Notes: generated by a model from the letters alone, not told the origin. Shown: positions 12,460 through 25,669, numbered from the stretch's first letter. The stretch: DNA of 64,000 nucleotides from Mesorhabditis belari (GCA_958450365.1 CAUEEP010000926.1:1287501-1351500), one strand, 5' to 3'. A program made the numbers and translations.

Positions 12460-13182
12460 CAGAGCATGAGGAACGCATGGTGCTCACCTGGAGAGATCAA
12501 ACTGGAAGGTCAACCACTAGAAGAAGTCACCTCCTACACATACCTCGGAAGAAGCATCAACATGGAGGGAGACCTAAGACCAGACGTCGCCAGAAGAAGA
12601 CGAGCGGCCTGGATAGCACTAGGAAGCATCAAAGAAGTCACAAAGATACTCAAGAATCACCAGAGAACTCAGGCACACCTCTTCGACAACACCATCCTCT
12701 GCTACGGGACAGAGACCTGAGCCACGACACAGACCACCGAACGAGCCCTGAGAACGACGCATCGAGCCCTTGAAAGGAACCTCCTCGGGTACAATAGGAA
12801 GACGCAGCTCGACCAAGACGTAAGAAGTATGGATATGCGCCAGCTCTCGGAACTCAGAGATCCAGTGGAAGTGATTGAGAGAAAAAGATTCAGATGGGCC
12901 GGTCACGTAGCCAGAAGAACAGACGACAGATGGACGATACGGATCATAGAGTGGCTACCACGAGACCAGAAGAGGCCCATCGGAAGACCAGCAACGAGAT
13001 GGAGCACAAGAGTGGCAGAGATGATCAGAGAAAGGATGGCTAGAGTGCAACCACCATCACTAGCACAAGCAAATCGAAGACTTCGAACCAGGAACAATCA
13101 AGCTAGGAAACACTGGATGACAATAGCAAGGGGTAGAGAAATGTGGAAGCAGGTTGTGATCTGCGCAAATAGGAACGCCTGA
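12460..13182 (+). pseudogene. RTE-type LINE reverse transcriptase C-terminal fragment
   Basis: The translation shows the hallmark tail of RTE-clade non-LTR retrotransposons: SYTYLGRSINMEGDL, then RKRFRWAGHVARRTDDRW, RPIGRPATRW and KHWMTIARGREMWK. A Trp codon in the ETWATT motif is TGA (12718-12720), splitting the frame, and the 5' part (endonuclease and catalytic RT) is missing. It ends CANRNA, stop, then an A-rich tail, as for a 5'-truncated insertion. A related antisense fragment lies at 40770-41225. Confidence 0.85.
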
Positions 13183-13998
13183 GTGCGAAGACAGATCAAA
13201 AAAAAAATTTCTTTGTCAAACTCCATAACTTGTGCGATTAACTTTAGATTTTGCGTCATTGGACACCTTTGAATGACGTTTATTTTAAAGAATAACACCA
13301 AGAGAAAAATTTCGAAAAGAAAGCAACAAGAAAAACGAAAACTCATACACTGAACTCGGGGGGATTTAGTTTTGAAGAGAGTAGACCCGGATTGGAAAGC
13401 GAACTAGAAGATTTGATGAGAGAGAGCTGTGAGAAAGCATAACTAAAACAAAGCTGGTACATAGATAAACAAAGAAAATATAAGTACGAATAGATATAAC
13501 GAGATAATTGTATACAGTAGATATAGATATTGAATAAGAAGAGTAAGAAGAGTATAGATGTTGAATAAGAAGAGTAAGAAGAGTATAGAGTAGCGATTTC
13601 CATAGAATGACTAAGAAAACTGGCAGAAAACTGGCAAAATTAGGAAAATCGTTGCTTTTAACAAAATTTTTCGCATATGTACACTAAAACTTAGAAAATT
13701 AAAGAAAATTAACGAAAATTATAGAAAATTTGAGATTTTTTATCGAAAAAGCTCTAGATTTTGAGAGCTGAATGGAAGAAACCTATTCTGGCAATGAAAA
13801 GAAAAAAAAGCGCTGAGTATTGTATGAGAGAATAACTTCAATAGTGACTTTTGAACACTTATTTAGCAGATAGACTGAAAAAAATGACTTAAGAAAACTT
13901 TGGGGATTGGTAAACGCACGGTGCATCGAAATTCTCAATTCTCAAACAGCTGAACAATCTCTCACTAGAATTAAGTATTAATGCGAAAAGCCGTTAAC
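13183..13998. other. no gene recognised
   Basis: AT-rich DNA after the RTE fragment. A short duplication of GAATAAGAAGAGTAAGAAGA lies at about 13530-13590. Nothing else supported. Confidence 0.4.
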
Positions 13999-14509
13999 TT
14001 TAGTTGTATTGACGGGGATTGCATTGAGAGTGACAGTGGCTGGAGATGAAGCCAAATCGGAGAGGCTGAGAGAGGTGTGAGCGGTGAGGGAAGAAAGCAG
14101 AGTTGAGTCGACTGGCGCAAGACAGGATGGACAGGTGAAGGATCTGGAAATCGCCAGTAGAACAGTATCAAGATTGTTCCAGAAGCAAGTTTTTGGGCCA
14201 AGCCAGATCTTGGCCTAGCCTACCTTTATGCAGACTTGCTTGAAATTTTGTTCTGAGAGCAATTTTTGAGCCAGATCTTCCCCTGAATTCTACAGAGTTT
14301 TCAATATTTATGGGAACTTTTGAGTTTAAAGGTTATTTAGCGCTTCTAAAATCGGTTTATTAGAAAATCATTAAGAAAGCACTAAATTAGGGTTGGGAAA
14401 AACATGAAATGCTCACTGTTTTCTCAATTTATTATGCGAAAAATCGATTCATTGGAACTCGATCACGAAATCACACCCGAACCTAGTTATTCTAGTTATT
14501 TTTAGTCAG

Positions 14510-14893
14510 ATCTGTTGTTCTAGTTGTTCTAGTTGTTCTTGTTGTTCTTGTTCTTGTTCTTCTAGTTGTTCTTGTTCTTGTTCTTGTTGTTCTAGTTGTT
14601 GTTCTTGTTGTTCTTGTTGTTGGTCTTGTTGTTCTTGTTGTTGTTCTTGTTGTTCTAGTTGTTCTTGTTGTTGTTGTTCTAGTTGTTCTAGTTGTTCTTG
14701 TTCTTGTTGTTCTAGTTGTTCTAGTTGTTCTTGTTGTTGTTGTTCTAGTTGTTCTAGTTGTTCTTGTTCTTGTTGTTCTAGTTGTTCTAGTTGTTCTTGT
14801 TGTTGTTGTTCTAGTTGTTCTAGATGTTCTTGTTGTTGTTCTTGTTGTTCTAGTTGTTATTGTTGTTGTTCTTGTTGTTCTAGTTTTATGTTC
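14510..14893. repeat. GTTGTTCTAGTTGTTCTT composite microsatellite
   Basis: Roughly 380 bp built from TTG, TTC and TAG triplets in changing order. Because it is triplet-based and stop-free on the minus strand it yields a long Thr/Arg open frame, which I do not regard as a gene. Confidence 0.95.
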
Positions 14894-15515
14894 TAGTTTT
14901 ATTTGGTTGTTCTTGTTTAATAATAAGAAATTCTTCATTATTTAACAGTTTTTAAATGTATAAGACATTAAAAATGTTGGAATCATATTTCATTTTTGAC
15001 TCTTTCAAGAAAATTTGACATAAATTTGCGAATTCCGCTTTCCACGGGTGTTTCTAGACAAACATCAACAAGAAAGGCAATAGTTTTGAAAAAAGTGACT
15101 TAAATTTGTTAAAGTATATGTGTTTAATATGTTTGTTTCTTTTTTTAACATGATTTGTACAAAACGAGATTTAAACTTAGTGATCTATTGGTCATAAATA
15201 TTGAACACCCTGTAGATTCTTGCCTGACTTGTGTTGGCTCTACTGCACGCTTGGCTCATAAAAGCCAGGGTCTGAGGCTTCAGAATCCAGACCCAAAGTC
15301 TCTAGAAGTAAACAGTAGACATATAAATCCATTTTACCTCAAAAGCCAATCATCGACGCATTGTTGATGAAAGCAGTGCATGCCTGAAAGATGACTGAAT
15401 TGGAATTTGACAATAATCAATTACATGGTAGATATCGAATACAATCGCCCGGCTCGAAATCCACCATACAAATGGCACATCTGTAATTGGATTATCTTTA
15501 AACTCTAATCTTCAC
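14894..15515. other. 3' flank of the next gene
   Basis: AT-rich sequence downstream of the minus-strand gene ending at 15516. No feature recognised. Confidence 0.4.
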
Positions 15516-16183
15516 CTACTCGGCATCTTTCATATCCTGGGTGAACATATCGGCTGGGATTTGTTCGAGAAGTCCTTGTACACGACGACGGGCAGTGTCG
15601 GCCCCTATAAAACACATTGTAAGCGGAGTTGTTTCAGAGCTATATTTCCAAGCAAGATACAGTTAGAAGCCAGGTATGGACATGTCTGTCTGGCGCTAGT
15701 CTGGCCTGACTTGCAGTTCCTAGGGCCCCGTTGGAACAGCTCAATTGTAAACATCTGAATACCTTTAGCTTGCTCCTCAGCCACTCGCTGTGATCGGAGC
15801 ATGTTCTCGTTGTAAAGCTGGTTTACGTAGGCGCTCTGAAAGTTGTTCTTTGCGTTTCAATTTGTTGTTGAACTTGTTACTACTGCTGAATATTAGCTAA
15901 ATTGACTTGTTATTAAGAGTTCTCTCTTATTGACGTACTTATTGACGTATTACATACTTGATCACTTACACTATGTGGAAGGGCGACTGGATTGTCAAAA
16001 CCGTGTTGCGATGAGCCCGATGAGCGTCTCTCGATTGGGATCTAGACGGAAATTTATCGATTGTTTAACTTCGAATTCAAATCGATCATTTCATGCTTGC
16101 AAAAGATTTATCTGATTCAATATTGCTTTACTTACTTCATCGCTTCTTGATCGTCCCCCGAAGACGGGGAGACAATTGCCCAT
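15516..16183 (-). CDS. small putatively N-myristoylated protein (94 aa)
   Basis: Four short exons: 16136-16183, one ending at a GTAAGT donor near 15.97 kb, one of 73 nt ending AAAG/GTATTC near 15.77 kb, and the last ending at 15516. All junctions are in phase. The product begins MGNCLPVFGGRSRSDE, matching an N-myristoylation signal (Gly2, small residue at 6) with a Cys4 that could be palmitoylated. The middle is polar; the C-terminal half is helical and charged (LYNENMLRSQRVAEEQAKG, then TARRRVQGLLEQIPADMF). It is therefore probably a membrane-tethered cytosolic adaptor. I do not recognise the family. It is divergently placed relative to VPS35. Confidence 0.65.
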
Positions 16184-16682
16184 GGTTGTTGTTACCCACG
16201 GAATTTTGGCGACTGGTTTTCTAGATCGACTTGTACGGAAATCAACAAGAAATAATGATGATAACTTTATGTGATTGCTTACTGGCTCTATCACAAGCAC
16301 TTAGAAGGAGATTGATCAGGTTATATTTGTAGACTTGTCAAAATTTAAAGATTTGTATCAAAAGATGCAGCAAAAAAAAACGGAAACTACAAAAAATGTG
16401 TAGCAAATTAGCGGACGGACCAGCTGATGGGATTTCTGTATGTCTGACGCAGCTCTCTTTGTCTATTTCTCTTCAATTTTCTTGTTCCCGCTCTATTTCA
16501 ATGGTTTCTTTAACACACGCAAAAAAAAAGTAAGCCATCAACACGCGGTTAAATGATTGGAATTGATAGATTTTGTTGCTTTTGGAAATGAAAAGGCGTT
16601 CTTACTCATGCATATGCACCTATCTAGGTAATCAAAGGTTTCAAAAGTTTAAAGATATATTTTAAGTGTTATAACAGTATTA
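16184..16682. other. upstream intergenic region
   Basis: AT-rich sequence between the small minus-strand gene and the Tc1-like element; likely holds its 5' region. No motif identified. Confidence 0.4.
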
Positions 16683-17363
16683 TACAGTGCGTCTCACATC
16701 AAATCCCTAAAAATCCCCCGTGCAACCCCTAAAAATCTGAATTTTGAGTAAATCTATACTTTATTCAAGACATGAAGTAAAGCGAGGAAGAAAAATTTTC
16801 AATACACAGGTAGTAAACACCTTAAGAAACATTTAGATGACAGTTTTGGGGATCAAGCCGTGACAATTAAGCAAAATTCTAGGTTTTAGGTTTTTTTCCC
16901 ATATAAAATCCTGACTCCAAGTTAGAATAGTCTATTTGACCCTTTAAAGGGTCAAATAGACTAAAGAAAGTCCCCTAAAGAAAGTCTTACTCAAATTTGA
17001 TCTAGTTTTTGAAAATAGCACTTCTAAAAAAGTCTTTCTTGCAAAAGTTGAGAGTTTTCCTTAATAACTCAGATCTAGAAAACCAAAAAAGCTAGAGAAA
17101 AACCGTTTTTGGATTTGAAATCAGGTCATTGCTTTACTAGAAATTTATATTCAGCATGATTCCGAGTGCCTCAGTTCCCCAACTTTTTTCAAATGAACGT
17201 ATTAACGCGAAACGAGCATTTTTCATACTTTTGCCTATTTAAAAGCATTTCTAAACAAATTAGTAACTGTAAAACAAATGAAACAAATATAATTCGACAA
17301 GTTTTTCATTTGCTCGAAATTCAGATTTTTAGGGATGGAGGTATTGATGTGAAACGCACTGTA
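16683..17363. mobile_element. Tc1-like terminal-inverted-repeat element (TA-CAGTGCG ends)
   Basis: Inverted ends TACAGTGCGTCTCACATCAA and its counterpart (GATGTGAAACGCACTGTA), about 35 bp each with one small indel, enclose 680 bp with no transposase frame. A perfect 34-bp palindrome sits inside at 16929-16962. The outer TA fits a Tc1/mariner target site. The element at 44646-45277 starts with the same TACAGTGCG. Confidence 0.8.
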
Positions 17364-17828
17364 TGACCCTGAAAGAAGCAAGAACAACACGGTTAAATTG
17401 CCCATCAAGGCCGATAGTGCAAAATAGAGAAAAAACTTGACAAAAAAGCAGTTTTAAAAAACCAGCAAAATCGTTTCCTATTTGAAATTAACTCGTCTTT
17501 TGTAGACACACGCCCACTCTTTTATAACTTTAAGTTTTTACAAGTTTAAAATAAGGCTTCAACATGATATCTAAACAAGTTTTATCAATAGTAATGCATC
17601 GAAAAAATGCTGGGTAATCAATCCAAACACTCTGCTACTTGTCATTTGATACACTCGATGCCCCGCCTTTTGCGCTATACCACACCTATCCTACCGTACC
17701 CGTAAAACCGCTGAATAAATTTTGTTTTATAAACTTCACAATGTTTGAGCCTAATCGCTTACTAATCGAAGGCTTTTTCAAATTTCTTTAAATTTTCTTA
17801 CATTTTATTATTTTTCTCTGTTTAGGCG

Positions 17829-20800
17829 ATGAGGATAGACGATACAAACAGCGTTGAGCAAGAGAAATTTCTCGAAACGGCCGTCAAGACCGTGAAAGCC
17901 GAAGCCTTTGAGATGAAGAGGTGATTTTATGATGTCTCAATGCTTTATTAGCCTTTTAATTCTTCTGTATATCGTTTTTATAATTATTTTTTAGAAGTCT
18001 GGATAAATCAAAAAGAATGGACGCTCTCAAGCATGCCTCGATTATGCTCGCCGAGCTTCGCACCGGTCTTTTGACACCGAAATACTATTATCGGCTTTGT
18101 ACGTTCATTTTTTAAAGCAAATTTATCACATTTTTAGACATCGATGTTGTCAATGAGTTGAATCATCTCGAATCATTTTTGCTTGATGAGCTTGAAAAGG
18201 AAAAAAAGGAGGAATCAATCGCTGAATTGTACGAACACGTCCAGTATGCGGGAACAATCATCCCTCGAATGTATTTGATGATTACCGTCGGCGTTGTTTA
18301 CATGAAGCTTATGCCACAAATGAGAGCCGAGCTGCTGAACGACTTGGTTGAAATGAGTCGTGGCGTTCAGCATCCATTGAGGTTTGTGGGGATGTTTATG
18401 ATGTAAAATTTTAATTTATAATTTAGGGGGCTTTTCTTGCGACACTATTTGCTTCAAGTCACAAAAAGCTTGCTCCCCGACGCAGCTGAAGGTGTCGAGC
18501 CGGCGATTCCTGGCTCTGGCACCGTGAGGGACACCATAGATTTCATTAAACTCAACTTCTCCGAAATGAACAAATTGTGGGTACGACAACAACACCAAGG
18601 TCCGAGCAAAGAACGGGAAAAACGAGAACGGGTTTGCTACTTCTAATAGGCTGTTGATTTTTTGATTAGGAAAGAATGGAACTTCGAATCCTCGTCGGTA
18701 CGAATCTTGTAAGGCTTTCTCAACTGGAACATCTCACACAAGAAGTATATGAAAAGGTAAAAATGTTTTATAAGACGTTCTCAATAAAACAATTCAAACT
18801 TTGAAGAAAATTCATGAGACAATTACAGGAAGTTCTACCTAGTATTCTTGAACAAGTCGTGAGCTGCCGTGATCCGATCTCTCAAGAATATTTGATGGAA
18901 TGTGTCATTCAAGTCTTTGCTGACGAGTTTCATCTTGCCACTTTAAACGAGTTTCTAGCTTCCTGCAAAGAGTTAGCTCAAGTGAGATTTTAATTTTTTT
19001 TTTTGTTTACCAACAATTTTCAGGAAGTGCATATTAAAAATGTGCTAATTGCTCTGATCGATCGCCTTTCTCTCTACGTGTCGAATGCTGTTGGTTCAAA
19101 TATTCGCGAAGAAATTCAGCTTTTTGAAATCTTTTCGGCACAAGCTGAAGGGCTCATTCAAAGCCGTTCTGATATGCCCATCGAAGATATCGTTTCATTA
19201 CATGTAAGTATTAACTATTTTTCTTAGCCAACAAGTTTTAGACGGCTCTTGTTTCTTTGGCGGTAAAATGTTATGGAGAAAAGCTGGCCTATGCAAATAC
19301 TGTGTTTTTGAGTCTTGCCAACAATCTCAAGGATAAACAAGTTGAAGGGTATGTTCAATTGAACTTTTCTACAGCGTAAATTTTGTTTATAAAATAAATG
19401 TATTATTTAGGATCGATATGTATTCGCATGCCGGAAAGGAGCTTATACGTGTTTTACGAGTTCCGGTTGATGAATATAAAGATGTCCTACGTGTTGCCTT
19501 ATTGACCGACTATCCACGTGCAATGTTACCCCTAAACTATCGTGGACGTTGCACAGCTTCTGCTTTTATTTTACAAGTGAGTTTATGAGATATTTTTGTA
19601 TTAAACTTTGTAGAATCTAATCGACAATGAAACCGGCTTGAAATCGACCGATGACATCGATGCTGTTTGTTCGCTAATAGAGTGTTTACTATCAGACCAA
19701 CCTGGTATATTTGATATCGATTTTTCAAACTGGTTTGATCAATTTAGATCAACCCGAAGACGCTCATGATTCGGAAGAATTCGCTGATGAACTGAATTTG
19801 ATTGCCAGTATGATACATCTTATCAAAGCGGAAGATCGCGATGTCCAATTTTTGGTTTGGATTTGATTTTCTTTTCTTTTAAAAGTAAATATCTTTAGTT
19901 ATTAAACGGATTGAGAAAGCGCCTCGGTGCTGGAGGGAAGTGGCGAATTCGAAAAACCCTTCCTCCAATTATTTTCTCAATTTATGAGCTCGCTTTGAAT
20001 TATCAGCAATCCGATGGAGATGTAAGATTTGTCTTAAATATATCAAAGAAGTGCTTTCAGTTCACGCTAAAATACAATACTGGAAAGCTTTTTTAGGAGA
20101 ACTGGGACATGAAAGTCAGAAAGATGTTTGTATGTGCAATGGGGACTATCGGAGCCTTGATTACGACTGGCGAAATGACCCAGTTACCTCTCAATCTTTA
20201 CTTAGAAGGTGCCATTGTCGCAAATCGCATAAAGTTTTCCGAAAATGCGATGGTTGTCTACGAGTTTATTTCAAAAGTAAATTTTGTGCTTTTATTTATT
20301 TCTACCTTATATTTAGGCTTTATCTGTATTGGAAGATGAGATAGCGGATTCACGAGAACGATTATCTGCGTTAGCTCTTGTTACAAATTCGGTTTTAAAG
20401 GTTTTGTTTGTATTATTTTTACCTAATGTAACATTTAGGTTGATTGCCTTGCTTCTGAAAACTGGGAACCGTTAGTCGGTCAAATAATTCTTGCCGGATC
20501 GAAAATGTTTAAAAAGGTAACGTACTATTGTATTGTGAACTTGTAAACACTTAGCTCATCGATGTGAAAGAAGAACGACTAACAAATAAACATTTAATGC
20601 TGGATTTTTAGGCTGATCAAGTGCGAACGTTGTGCTCGGCCGCTAGTCTCTATTGGAAAGGAAAGGTTGCTGAATCAGAGGGTGAACTTCGAAATGGCAA
20701 TAAAGTCACTGAAATCCTCAAAAAATCAGCAAAAGTATGATATTATTTTTCTCAAAAAATTTCATAACTATTTAGGTAGCGGCACAGTGCATGGAACCGC

Positions 20801-21084
20801 TCGTTCAACAACAATTGTTCGTTCATTTACTCAACCAGTATTATTACTTTTATGAAGACGGCTGCACTGTGGTTAGTTTTTTTTGTAAATTTTGATCAAG
20901 ACATTTTTTTAAGATAAGCCCTGACGTTCTCTCCGAGCTTATCTCTCGAACCCGGGATGCTGCCATTCAACTCGAACCATCGAGAGAAGCTGACGATATA
21001 GATCAACACTTGCAACACACTCTTCAGCACATTCGAAACACCAAAGACAAATATCCCGAGCTTGCCGAAAAGCTTCAGATTTAA
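17829..21084 (+). CDS. vps-35: VPS35, retromer core subunit
   Basis: VPS35 is the scaffold of the retromer trimer on endosomes, which retrieves membrane cargo to the Golgi or plasma membrane. The conceptual protein follows the family from end to end: KASEAFEMKR-like start (here [12 protein letters not shown]), [28 protein letters not shown], then PRMYL (the family's PRLYL motif that binds VPS26), [53 protein letters not shown] and [16 protein letters not shown]. The C-terminal HEAT-like half contains [17 protein letters not shown]. About 13 exons with 45-70 bp introns mostly ending TTTTAG. The ATG follows CTGTTTAG/GCG, a probable trans-splice site. It ends ELAEKLQI. No frameshift or missing exon seen. 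Confidence 0.95.
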
Positions 21085-22422
21085 GTTTTTTTTTGTTTAA
21101 AATTTTCATTTTTGTACATACAACGATTTTATGAGCTTCATTGTAAATTTGTACTTTTCAATGTGCTCTTTCTTAATAATGGTCATAATTTATTTTTTTA
21201 TTCCAAACTGTGATTAAACATCTGTGCTTAAATTGTGAATACAAGCTTTGATAAAGAGTTACCGTCTTGTATTGATTGGTCAGAAAAATGTCCGTGCTTT
21301 TTTTAATATCTGAATTCGGGGTCGTATTTTTCTTAGGTTTGTTTACAAGTTTCTAGAAAGGCGAATCTATTGATGATTAGGGGGAAAACACTCTTGGTGC
21401 AAAGTGCCATTTTTTCTATTTGTATACAGTGTCGGGAGGGATGCCAATTTTGTCTTTTTCATCGAAAGTTTCTCTGTCTCTGGCTCCCGCGTGTCTTTTC
21501 CCTTTCCCCCCTCTTTTCTTTTCTTTCCGGCTCGGACTGGGCACGCAAATAACCCGACAAGAGATGCCTGCAATAGCGGCACCTATACATGATTTGACCA
21601 CACATTTTTGTGTTGTTTAGACAAGAGAGCACACAGCACAACTCCATCCCTTAAAACCTTCCCCTTTTACCAAAAAATTGTGAATCATAACTTTTACTGT
21701 TTTAGGTAAGTTGGGTATCGATTGTGCGTTTTTGCGTATTACTACTTTTTGGCCTTTTAAAGGGAGTGGGTGAGTAACTTTCTGACACGCTAATTGTCCC
21801 CGAGAAAGTCGATGCCACGATTTTCGCACTAGCACCCCGATTCGTTGCTATGTGGAGGCTTCTTTCTCTAGTCTACACCAACAGCGGCGCCTCGGCTGCA
21901 CATTTTTGCTTAAATTGTTCAATTTTTGAGAGAAACAGAAAAAGCAAAGGAGCTGTGTCTGACTGAAAATATCCCTGTTCTTTTTCCAGAACTTTCACCG
22001 TTTATCTTTTTGTCAAATCTTTTCTCGGATTCACAAAGTTTTGGCTTTTCCCAAGAAAAACATGACGATTTCTTTTTCCAATATTTTGAAAGACGTCGAT
22101 GACACATGATCGGACAAATTTAGTCATACCTATTTTTTCGCGACTTTGTTCCCACGCCTCTTCTGAAAGTGTGTCGCTTTGAAGGATTCCGAATGTCGCC
22201 TGATAAGATAGTAGTTTGAGCTTTTCTCCGTAAACTTTTATGTCTCTCGGTCTCCTACTCTCTTCTTGGGTTATTTTTTAAATTCAAATGTACCGTGATA
22301 TAAATTAAGTTGATTTGATGAGTCAGTAATTAAATAATATTTTGTTTTGCATTTCAAAATACATGTTTAGGACTTTCTACTTTATTTTCAAAGTTATTGT
22401 TTAAAATTCGTTAATTTCTAAA
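21085..22422. other. intergenic region upstream of ceramide glucosyltransferase
   Basis: About 1.3 kb without a supported gene. Several 60-80-codon frames overlap on both strands at 21.37-21.84 kb, but none shows splice sites or domains. Likely holds the 3' end of VPS35 and the promoter of the downstream row. Confidence 0.5.
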
Positions 22423-24411
22423 ATGTCTATTTCAAGAGCTGAACTGGCCGCCAGAGGGTTGTTGAACTCGATTGTCGCTTCGGCGACTGTAGCGCTCTGC
22501 ACTGCAGCCTCCCCAAGTGGTTTGTTTTGGTTGAGATTTTATCGATGGTATTTTGTTTCTAGGCGATTGCGTCTCCACATCAGCGGAAGAGTCACTTTGG
22601 GACGGTCTGGAATTTTGTTTTTTCAATCAAAAATACTACTACATAATTTATCATTTTATTTTTTTTCTTCAGGTGTACTCGCTCTGACGGCCCGTCTTCA
22701 TCCCCTGATGGTTCCCCTCCCATCCACGGTTCGGATCCCCAAATTTATTGGTAGCTAATTTTCTGATTCAAACGAATATTTTTGAATTTAGGAGTTCCTC
22801 TTTCGATTGGATTTTTGATTTTCCTTACGGGCGTCTACCTTATACATTTTATTGCTTTCTTTTACTCGTAAGTGGGGGTTTTTCTGCGAGGAAATGCAAG
22901 TTTTAGGAAATACAAAGTGAACAAAGTTGTCTCCTACAAGAAACGAACAGCTGGTGTCTCGGTTGTGAAGCCTCTCGTTGGAGTAGACGACAATCTCGAA
23001 AGTAATCTCGAAACTTACTTTAACGTTCGATATCACGAGGTAGGCTCAATTTTTAAAAAAAAAGTTATTTCTGTCCAGTTTGAACTACTCTTTTGTGTAC
23101 ATGATAACGATGATCCGGCCTTATCAGTGGTTCACCGATTGATGAGAAAATACCCTGCTGTGAATGCGCGAATATTTTGTGGTTAGTGAATTCGGTTTTG
23201 AGCAGTTACTAATTTGTTTCAGGTGGAGAAGATGTTGGGCTCAATCCGAAAATCAACAACATGATGCCTGCATATCGAGCCGCAAAATATCCCTTCATTT
23301 TGATCAGCGATTGCAGTAAGTTTGCAAATTTATGTCCGTATCATTAGCATTCCTTTTAGGTATCAGAGTCCAACCCGAAGTTCTTCAAGATATGGCCAAT
23401 GCGATGACGGAAGGTGTTGGGCTGGTGACACAGACACCATTTAGTGTTGACAGACCCGGACTCGGCTCTGCTTTGGAGAAGGTCTATTTTTAGATCTCTT
23501 GGAATATTCTGTATTTATTTTCTAGGTGTATTTCGGAACAAGCCATGCTCGCATGTATTTGGCCGGAAATTGTATGGGTTTTGTCTGCAGCACTGGGATG
23601 AGCTGCTTATTAAGGAAAATTGCTCTCGAGGAATGCGGTGGATTACAGGTTTATTTATTTATTTTTGTTTCAAAAGTTTACATATTTTTAGGCATTTGGC
23701 CGATATTTGGCGGAGGATTATTTCTTTGGAGTCGAACTGGTGAAACGGTACTTTTATTTGATTGTAGTTACTTTCTGAATTTTAAATTTAGTGGATGGAA
23801 GACTAGCATCGGAACATTGCCTACAATGCAAAACTCGGCGGGAGTCACGGCTGATCAGTTAGAGAGTTTTCCTTGAAATATGACAATTTTTTTTAGATTT
23901 ACAGCCCGTATTTGTAGATGGATGAAATTACGAATTGCCATGCTTCCATTTACGATTTTGCTTGAGCCAATCCAGGTTTAATTTTATTTAAGAAACTATG
24001 AAGGCCTCTTTTTTCGAAAGTTTTTGTTTTTGCGAACCAAAAAGTGCGTGGAGCGAAATATATAATCTTTTAGGATTGTATTCTTTCGGGAATACTAGCT
24101 GCTTCATCGATGTCGTATTTGGTCGGAATGCATTCGTTGATTTACTTTTCGCTCCACACACTTTTTTGGTTCGCAATGGATTACGCATTGATATCTTCAC
24201 TACAGGTAAATCGATGATCATTGGATTAGTCAAAATTATTGTTTAGAATGGGCCTCTGAAATACACGTTCTCTCAATTTCTTCACATTTGGTTGATTCGA
24301 GAGGCCTCCGCTTTTCCGACCTACCTTCGAGCCCTTCTGCAACCCGAAATCACATGGAGAAGAGGGACATATCGGCTAAGATGGGGAGGTCTTATTTACA
24401 AAACTAGATAG
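22423..24411 (+). CDS. cgt: ceramide glucosyltransferase (UDP-glucose:ceramide glucosyltransferase)
   Basis: Transfers glucose from UDP-glucose to ceramide on Golgi membranes, the first step of glycosphingolipid synthesis (GT family 21). Visible motifs, in order: [20 protein letters not shown]; the first Asp motif in [14 protein letters not shown] (second Asp); EDYFFG (third Asp); and ARICRW, the (Q/R)XXRW signature. A hydrophobic segment ([20 protein letters not shown]) precedes the catalytic part, and the protein ends with [13 protein letters not shown] before the stop. The exons upstream of that segment encode about 90 extra residues starting [14 protein letters not shown], longer than usual for the family; an internal start cannot be excluded. 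Eight or nine exons. Confidence 0.93.
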
Positions 24412-24690
24412 CTTGTCAATTTTCATTCTGTAACCTTTCAAGTATCATTTAATGCTCGTAAGTGCAATGTAATGTCTTGCAACCAATACTTACTTAATTT
24501 TACAAGTTCCCTAGTTTTTCACTCAATTTTTCTGTGATTTCAAGTTTAAGGGATATTTTTCACATATCTGCTGCAGTTTTCCTGTCATTTCGTGCTCAAA
24601 TTTTAGATGTTATTTTGCCTCAAAAATACTCTTACATTTTTAATCAAGTTGTGATAATATGATTATCAGTTTGTTTTCAATCTCAGATTT

Positions 24691-24957
24691 ATGAGCTCTA
24701 GTCGCGTCTTTTCGCCCGCTGAAACCCATACAATTCGAAATAAAAAAAGAGACAATCCGCCTACACAGGTGATTACCGCAAATCCGTACAAGCATATCAT
24801 TTTCTCCTTTAGTAAGCTTCTTTGTTCGTTCTATACTTCCCTAGTTAAATTCCCGCTTTGTGTTTTTGTTGTTTTACTTCGAAGAGCTTTATTGTTGCAT
24901 CAAATCTGGTACCTGTATTACTTATTTGGTAGAAATAAAAAATTGACTTATAAATAA
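24691..24957 (+). CDS. tiny basic membrane protein between ceramide glucosyltransferase and frataxin
   Basis: ATG lies just after TTTTCAATCTCAG, a good trans-splice acceptor, 280 bp after the previous stop and 88 bp before the frataxin ATG. Read through it is 88 residues. A 44-bp intron with GTAAGC and TTCCCTAG ends can be removed in frame, giving about 77 residues. It starts MSSSRVFSPAETHTIRNKK (polar, basic) and ends with a hydrophobic stretch (KFPLCVFVVLL, HQIWYLYYLF) and a lysine-rich tail (GRNKKLTYK) that resembles an ER-retrieval type end. Family unknown. The position suggests co-transcription with its neighbours. Confidence 0.55.
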   Translation: MSSSRVFSPAETHTIRNKKRDNPPTQVITANPYKHIIFSFSKLLCSFYTSLVKFPLCVFVVLLRRALLLHQIWYLYYLFGRNKKLTYK

Positions 24958-25044
24958 ACTCTAAAATGCACACTTGTGGCTATTGATCCGATTTTCTTGC
25001 GCAAGAGTCGAAACACTAGATTTTGGAAACGATTTTTTCATTTA

Positions 25045-25669
<625 letters not shown>

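Larger units (their letters stand above)
10177..14143 (-). other. scattered candidate exons of an unidentified minus-strand gene
   Basis: Several stretches have coding character and plausible splice sites on the minus strand, but I cannot link them all. 13999-14143 (after TTTCCAG) reads SFTCPSCLAPVDSTLLSSLT onward. About 11838-11928 reads NDLFPVFEKSFPLAVTPSNE. 10890-11025 ends at a strong GTAAGT donor and joins in phase to a segment after TTGTTCAG at about 10833 (HSYMDNPFGVIDL). 10177-10289 reads VTVVNGSLRERAVPFTILFL and ends at GTAAAT. The compositions look secreted or extracellular. They could be one gene with repeat-filled introns, several genes, or chance. Confidence 0.25.

Noticed and set aside
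12619..13097. Minus-strand frames opposite the RTE fragment
   Set aside because: Shadows of the reverse-transcriptase frame on the plus strand.
14492..14938. 148-codon minus-strand Thr/Arg frame
   Set aside because: Produced by a triplet-based microsatellite without stops.
21367..21835. Dense overlapping frames of 60-72 codons on both strands
   Set aside because: GC-richer intergenic stretch with few stops; no motif or splice support.
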